From Haliclystus octoradiatus (lineage: Eukaryota > Cnidaria > Staurozoa > Stauromedusae > Haliclystidae): DNA of 64,000 nucleotides. The notes below the pieces were generated by a model, which was given only the letters and a program-made list of their open reading frames with translations, was not told the DNA's origin and ran no database searches. Position numbers and translations under genes: made by a program. The stretch spans positions 10,324,021 to 10,388,020 of the forward strand of contig OU744452.1 in the NCBI GenBank assembly GCA_916610825.1, given 5' to 3'. This document shows, piece by piece, positions 60,713-64,000 of this stretch. Within the stretch, counting starts at the first letter, position 1; each line of letters begins with the position of its first letter.

Positions 60713-62628
60713 TTAATATAATTGTATGCGGTGATGTTTTTTCAGTTTGTGTAACTTCCTCATATTCTTCTTTCTGTGATTCTTATGCCCCTCAATCTGT
60801 TGTACTTCAGCATTAAAGGTTTGTTTTTCAATCCCTGGTTCCGGAGAAGGTAATGACTCGTCGCTGGGCTTATCTTCTGGTTCCTCCTCTTCAGGTTTAG
60901 GTAGTTCTTCTGACGTAGGATCTGGTTTGCTATTAGGCTTTGACGTTGGCGTGTCTGGTTTATCCGGTTTATGATGCGGCTGTCGATGTGGCTTTTGGGT
61001 TTGTGGTTGTGGTTGTTGTTGTTGTTGTTGTTGTGGCTTGTGAGTCATCTGCTGACCCCCGTATTGTTCTTGCTGTTGGTTAGCTGCCATTTGCTGTTGT
61101 AATCCATCGTATTGTGTACCCTGCTGATACTGATTTCCCATTTGGGATTGATCGCCATATTGCTGTGACCCATATTGTTGAGTTCCCGAAGGCTGTTGCT
61201 GCTGCATTCCAATTTGCTGTTGTTGCATCTCTGTTGGCTGTGGTTGCGGCTGTTGTTGTGGATATGCTGCATTTTGATAAGCTGACTGACTTTGACATCC
61301 CGCATCTTGACACGGAGATTGCATTTGCATCTGTGGAAGTTGTGGTGTCATTTGGGGGTATGATGGTTGTTGCATCACTGGTGCCGTGGCTTGAGCCTCA
61401 GTGGGAATGCAACCCGGTGGACAAGGATGTGGACATGGATTTGGACAGCCGCCTACAAGAGCAGGAGGTAATGGTTGGGGAAATAACATTGGAATTGGTG
61501 GTGCAACCGGTAGAGGATTTGGTGCTGACATAGGGCAGCTAGCAGGGCATGACGGAGGTTGACATGGAACTGGGCATGGAGCAGCAGGTTGAGATGGGGG
61601 CAATACTGGAGGAGGAGGAGGAGGTGGACTCATCAGGTAGATTGTTTCCATCGGTGGTTCCTGTGGAAGAGCTTGTTGTGGAGGAGGCATTTGAGGTATA
61701 GGCAAAGCGGAATTTGCATTACATGGGTACTGGCAAGGGGATGAACAATGGAAGGGGCATGGTGGCTGTCCAAGAACTGGATCATAACTTGATTTTAACA
61801 TATCATAGAGAACAGGATCAACTGATGGAGCCCCCTTGTCTCTTATCAAATGGTACCCTAGACGAGGATCAGGAACACTACTTGGTGCAGGGGCTGGAGG
61901 TGGTGGTGCAGGTGCTTTCTTTCTTGCTTGTTCACAGTCAGGAAGAACTTTCTTATCTTGCTCTGGATCATGGACCTCTCTGGCAGTTCCTGTGATGAAA
62001 GTAGCAGTAGATTGTTACTCTATATTGAGGATTACTCGCGATTAGAAGCATGCTCCTCCTCCTTCTGGCCTAACTATATGGAACCCTGGCATATTCTGTT
62101 TGAAGACTTCGGTATGCATTCCACTCAACATACACACTCGCTTTTCCAGTAAAAAAAAATCAAAAACGTAATGCTCAATCATGTAGAGGTCAGTTCGTAA
62201 TCTAGTACTAGTAAATACCTGATGAACACACCAACGTATAGAGATATAGTTCAAGATAAGACGTTAATACGAAACTCGTTTTACAATTTCCCATATTAAA
62301 TTCGTATTGTTCCGAAAAATGTCCAACTATGCCATTATGATAGCCTCTTGATCATTTCCTTGAGAAACTTATCTGCTGTCAATTTTTGTGAAATAATGTT
62401 CTTATTAAATGAAACTGTTTCAAATGACTCGTGATGATTAATGATTATTACCTGATATCATTTGTCCGTTATCGTAAACACACCAACATGTTGCTCTTGT
62501 ATAAGCATCGCATTGGTAGACTTTATACGATCCATCAGGATTGCAAACAGGTTTCACCCAATCTGGAGTTGAATGTTCTCGGCGATATAAACAATCAGTG
62601 TTGGCTTGACCCTCAAAGGACACACATA
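60713..62628 (-). CDS. Thyroglobulin type-1 domain protein with Pro/Cys/Gln-rich tail (last two exons)
   Basis: Exon 62452-62628 joins exon 60713-61989 in phase 1 across intron 61990-62451 (donor TATCAG|GTAATAATC, acceptor TTTCATCACAG). Together they encode a complete thyroglobulin type-1 repeat: TDCLYRREHSTPDW, CNPDGSYKVYQC, the hallmark CWCV, GQMISGTAREV across the junction, and PDCEQA. Then come about 380 residues of low complexity: CPFHCSSPCQYPC- and CPNPCPHPCPPGC-like Pro/Cys clusters, a Gln-rich stretch with a polyQ run, acidic Pro/Glu/Asp repeats, and a basic end (KNHRKKNMRKLHKLKKHHR). Upstream exons are missing; the first visible one starts inside a codon before CVSFEGQ. Probably secreted or matrix-bound, possibly structural or a protease inhibitor. 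A minus-strand AATAAA lies at 60674-60679. It converges on the CACUL1-like gene, 151 bases apart. Confidence 0.85.
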
Positions 62629-63669
62629 CTGTTAATTAAATAAATTAATACAAAGATGTATTATTATTTATCTCCATGAACAATCCCATAGTACAACAGT
62701 TTTATATTACTTCAATATTTAATCCTTCTCTCAGCAGGGTACTTATTAGTACTTATTAGGACAAATAGTAAAGGAACAAATATGTGCATGCTGCACTTTT
62801 TATATAACTTTCAATTTATAAAATATGACAAAAAATTTCAAGGATAATGACTGATTAGTCATCATTTATCTATACAAGGAATCGTCCATTGAAGCTGGTG
62901 TAATATACAGTATACACCAATTATGATTAGCAGTAAGATGTTGCGCTTTTCCACATGTAAATGCTATTATGTTCGATTCCATTATTCAAAGAAAGGAACA
63001 TCGTCAAATATTTGAAATGAAAAGCAAAATAATAATCTTCATCAGGTCACATAAATCAAGTCCTCATCATACTACATGTTTCATTAGTCTTTAAAATATA
63101 AAGCTTCAGCTGTAAGAAGATATGCAAAATAAGACGAAGCTTTCTATAGTACCGTTGATTTGGGCCACCAATAAAATAATTGGAATGAAGCAAAGCATGG
63201 TCGTCTGTCAGTTCTGGAATCAAAATAAAATAAAATCTTATATGTTGTCTTGGAATATAGAAAACGGTGCTCAGTTTTATGTACTCTAATACGAACACGC
63301 TGTGTATGTAATAAGACATGAGATAGGCTTAGAAAATCACGAGCCGCCATGCGAGTGATTTTGGCCTCTTGAGTGCCTCATAGTACCCAAAGTGTTCATA
63401 TCAGAGTGCTTAACACGGATAACCGTTTCCATTTGTTTTATAGAATAAATACACTGTGTATTTCGGACATGTGTATAAGCCCAAAATAATGATCGCATGT
63501 TAATTCTCCTAAAATGACGCTATCGTAGAGACCAGAACGAGTGCGGATTTTCAATAGAAATACGCTGCGCTTTTTGAAAAAAGCGACGATAAGGTATAAA
63601 GTTGAAAAAAATGGCCTGAAAATCCTGAAAATAAGCTCTAAATATACTATTTATAGAACTATTCGTATT
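62629..63669. other. Intron upstream of the thyroglobulin-domain exons
   Basis: A possible minus-strand exon at about 63150-63214 (acceptor TTTTGATTCCAG) does not match the phase needed by the next exon with its best donor, so it is not included in the gene. Otherwise AT-rich. Confidence 0.4.
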
Positions 63670-63711
63670 CTGTCTGATGATCGTTGAATAATGTGAAACT
63701 TTATGTAACAG
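63670..63711 (+). ncRNA. Hammerhead motif in an isolated Penelope-type tail
   Basis: CTGT pairs with ACAG, with CTGATGA, a C-G/G-U/T-A stem II, GAAA, CTTTATG and TA between. An (ATT)n run and the ACCGCTCTG phrase seen in the other tails follow (63737-63770). There is no RT nearby, so this is a solitary tail. Confidence 0.7.
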
Positions 63712-64000
63712 TAAAAATGGTATGTCTTTCTTGACACTATTATTATTATTATTATTATTTACCGCTCTGCTCTTTACAAGCATTGAGCACTATTCACCTG
63801 CCAATACTTTCAAATTCAAATGTTCATTTAAATTTGATACATATTATAGAACTATTCGTATACATGATCGTATACACACTTTGCAAGCAGTATAACACTG
63901 AAATGTATCTTAACCTAACGTGCTGCATTGGCATTGATCAACAAAACACAAATGCTATAGAACTACGAACAGAAGCAATAAACAAGGGGGCTTCATATTT
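63712..64000. other. Window end, Penelope-type tail remainder
   Basis: It contains an (ATT)n run at 63738-63760 and the tail phrase ACCGCTCTG. Nothing else recognised. Confidence 0.4.

Noticed and set aside
63150-63214. An additional upstream exon of the thyroglobulin-domain gene
   Set aside because: The acceptor is good but neither open frame ends in the phase required by the exon at 62628 using its best donor.

Overview
The window is AT-rich eukaryotic DNA: genes with introns and canonical GT/AG splice sites, dense transposon fossils of animal type (BEL/Pao, Ty3/Gypsy, Penelope-like, LINE, MULE, THAP-DDE, pogo and hAT-like MITEs), and a 1.3 kb trinucleotide microsatellite. The gene set (TSP1-sushi-trypsin protease, EMI-domain secreted protein, thyroglobulin type-1 protein, LIPT1, CACUL1-like) fits a marine invertebrate. 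A tunicate or other invertebrate deuterostome is my best guess; this is inference from protein style, not proof.

Layout. 1-1305 (+): 3' part of a secreted serine protease gene. 1306-9150: a tRNA-derived SINE, a foldback element, an 82-bp minisatellite, a ruined Ty3/Gypsy element and a ruined THAP-DDE transposon. 9858-16985: a complex repeat (blocks X, Y, Z) carrying an uninterrupted (TAA)441 tract; a second copy of Z and X lies at 39650-42210. 17020-31782 (-): a split gene for an EMI-domain protein with a WSC-like cysteine-rich C-terminus. It was assembled here from four phase-matched exons whose introns hold a complete BEL/Pao element with LTRs and a 5-bp target duplication, a MULE transposase fossil and several foldback MITEs. 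31991-36870: two Penelope-like elements in inverted arrangement with hammerhead-ribozyme motifs in their pseudo-LTRs, plus further ribozyme-bearing tails. 36882-38940 (-): a broken LINE. 42200-46900: no gene found, but arrays of short motifs.

46900-47976 (-) is an intact intronless LIPT1 (lipoyltransferase). It is head-to-head with a CACUL1-like cullin-domain gene (+, 48460-60561, eight phase-consistent exons), so the 483 bp between them probably form a shared promoter. The first intron of the CACUL1-like gene contains a small unknown gene on the opposite strand (about 50216-51258). At 60713-62628 (-), converging on the CACUL1-like gene, are the last two exons of a gene for a thyroglobulin type-1 domain followed by a Pro/Cys/Gln-rich tail.

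The host genes do not form a single pathway. Three encode secreted, disulfide-rich proteins, LIPT1 is mitochondrial, and the CACUL1-like product is probably a cell-cycle or ubiquitin-related regulator. Most of the remaining sequence is mobile-element debris.
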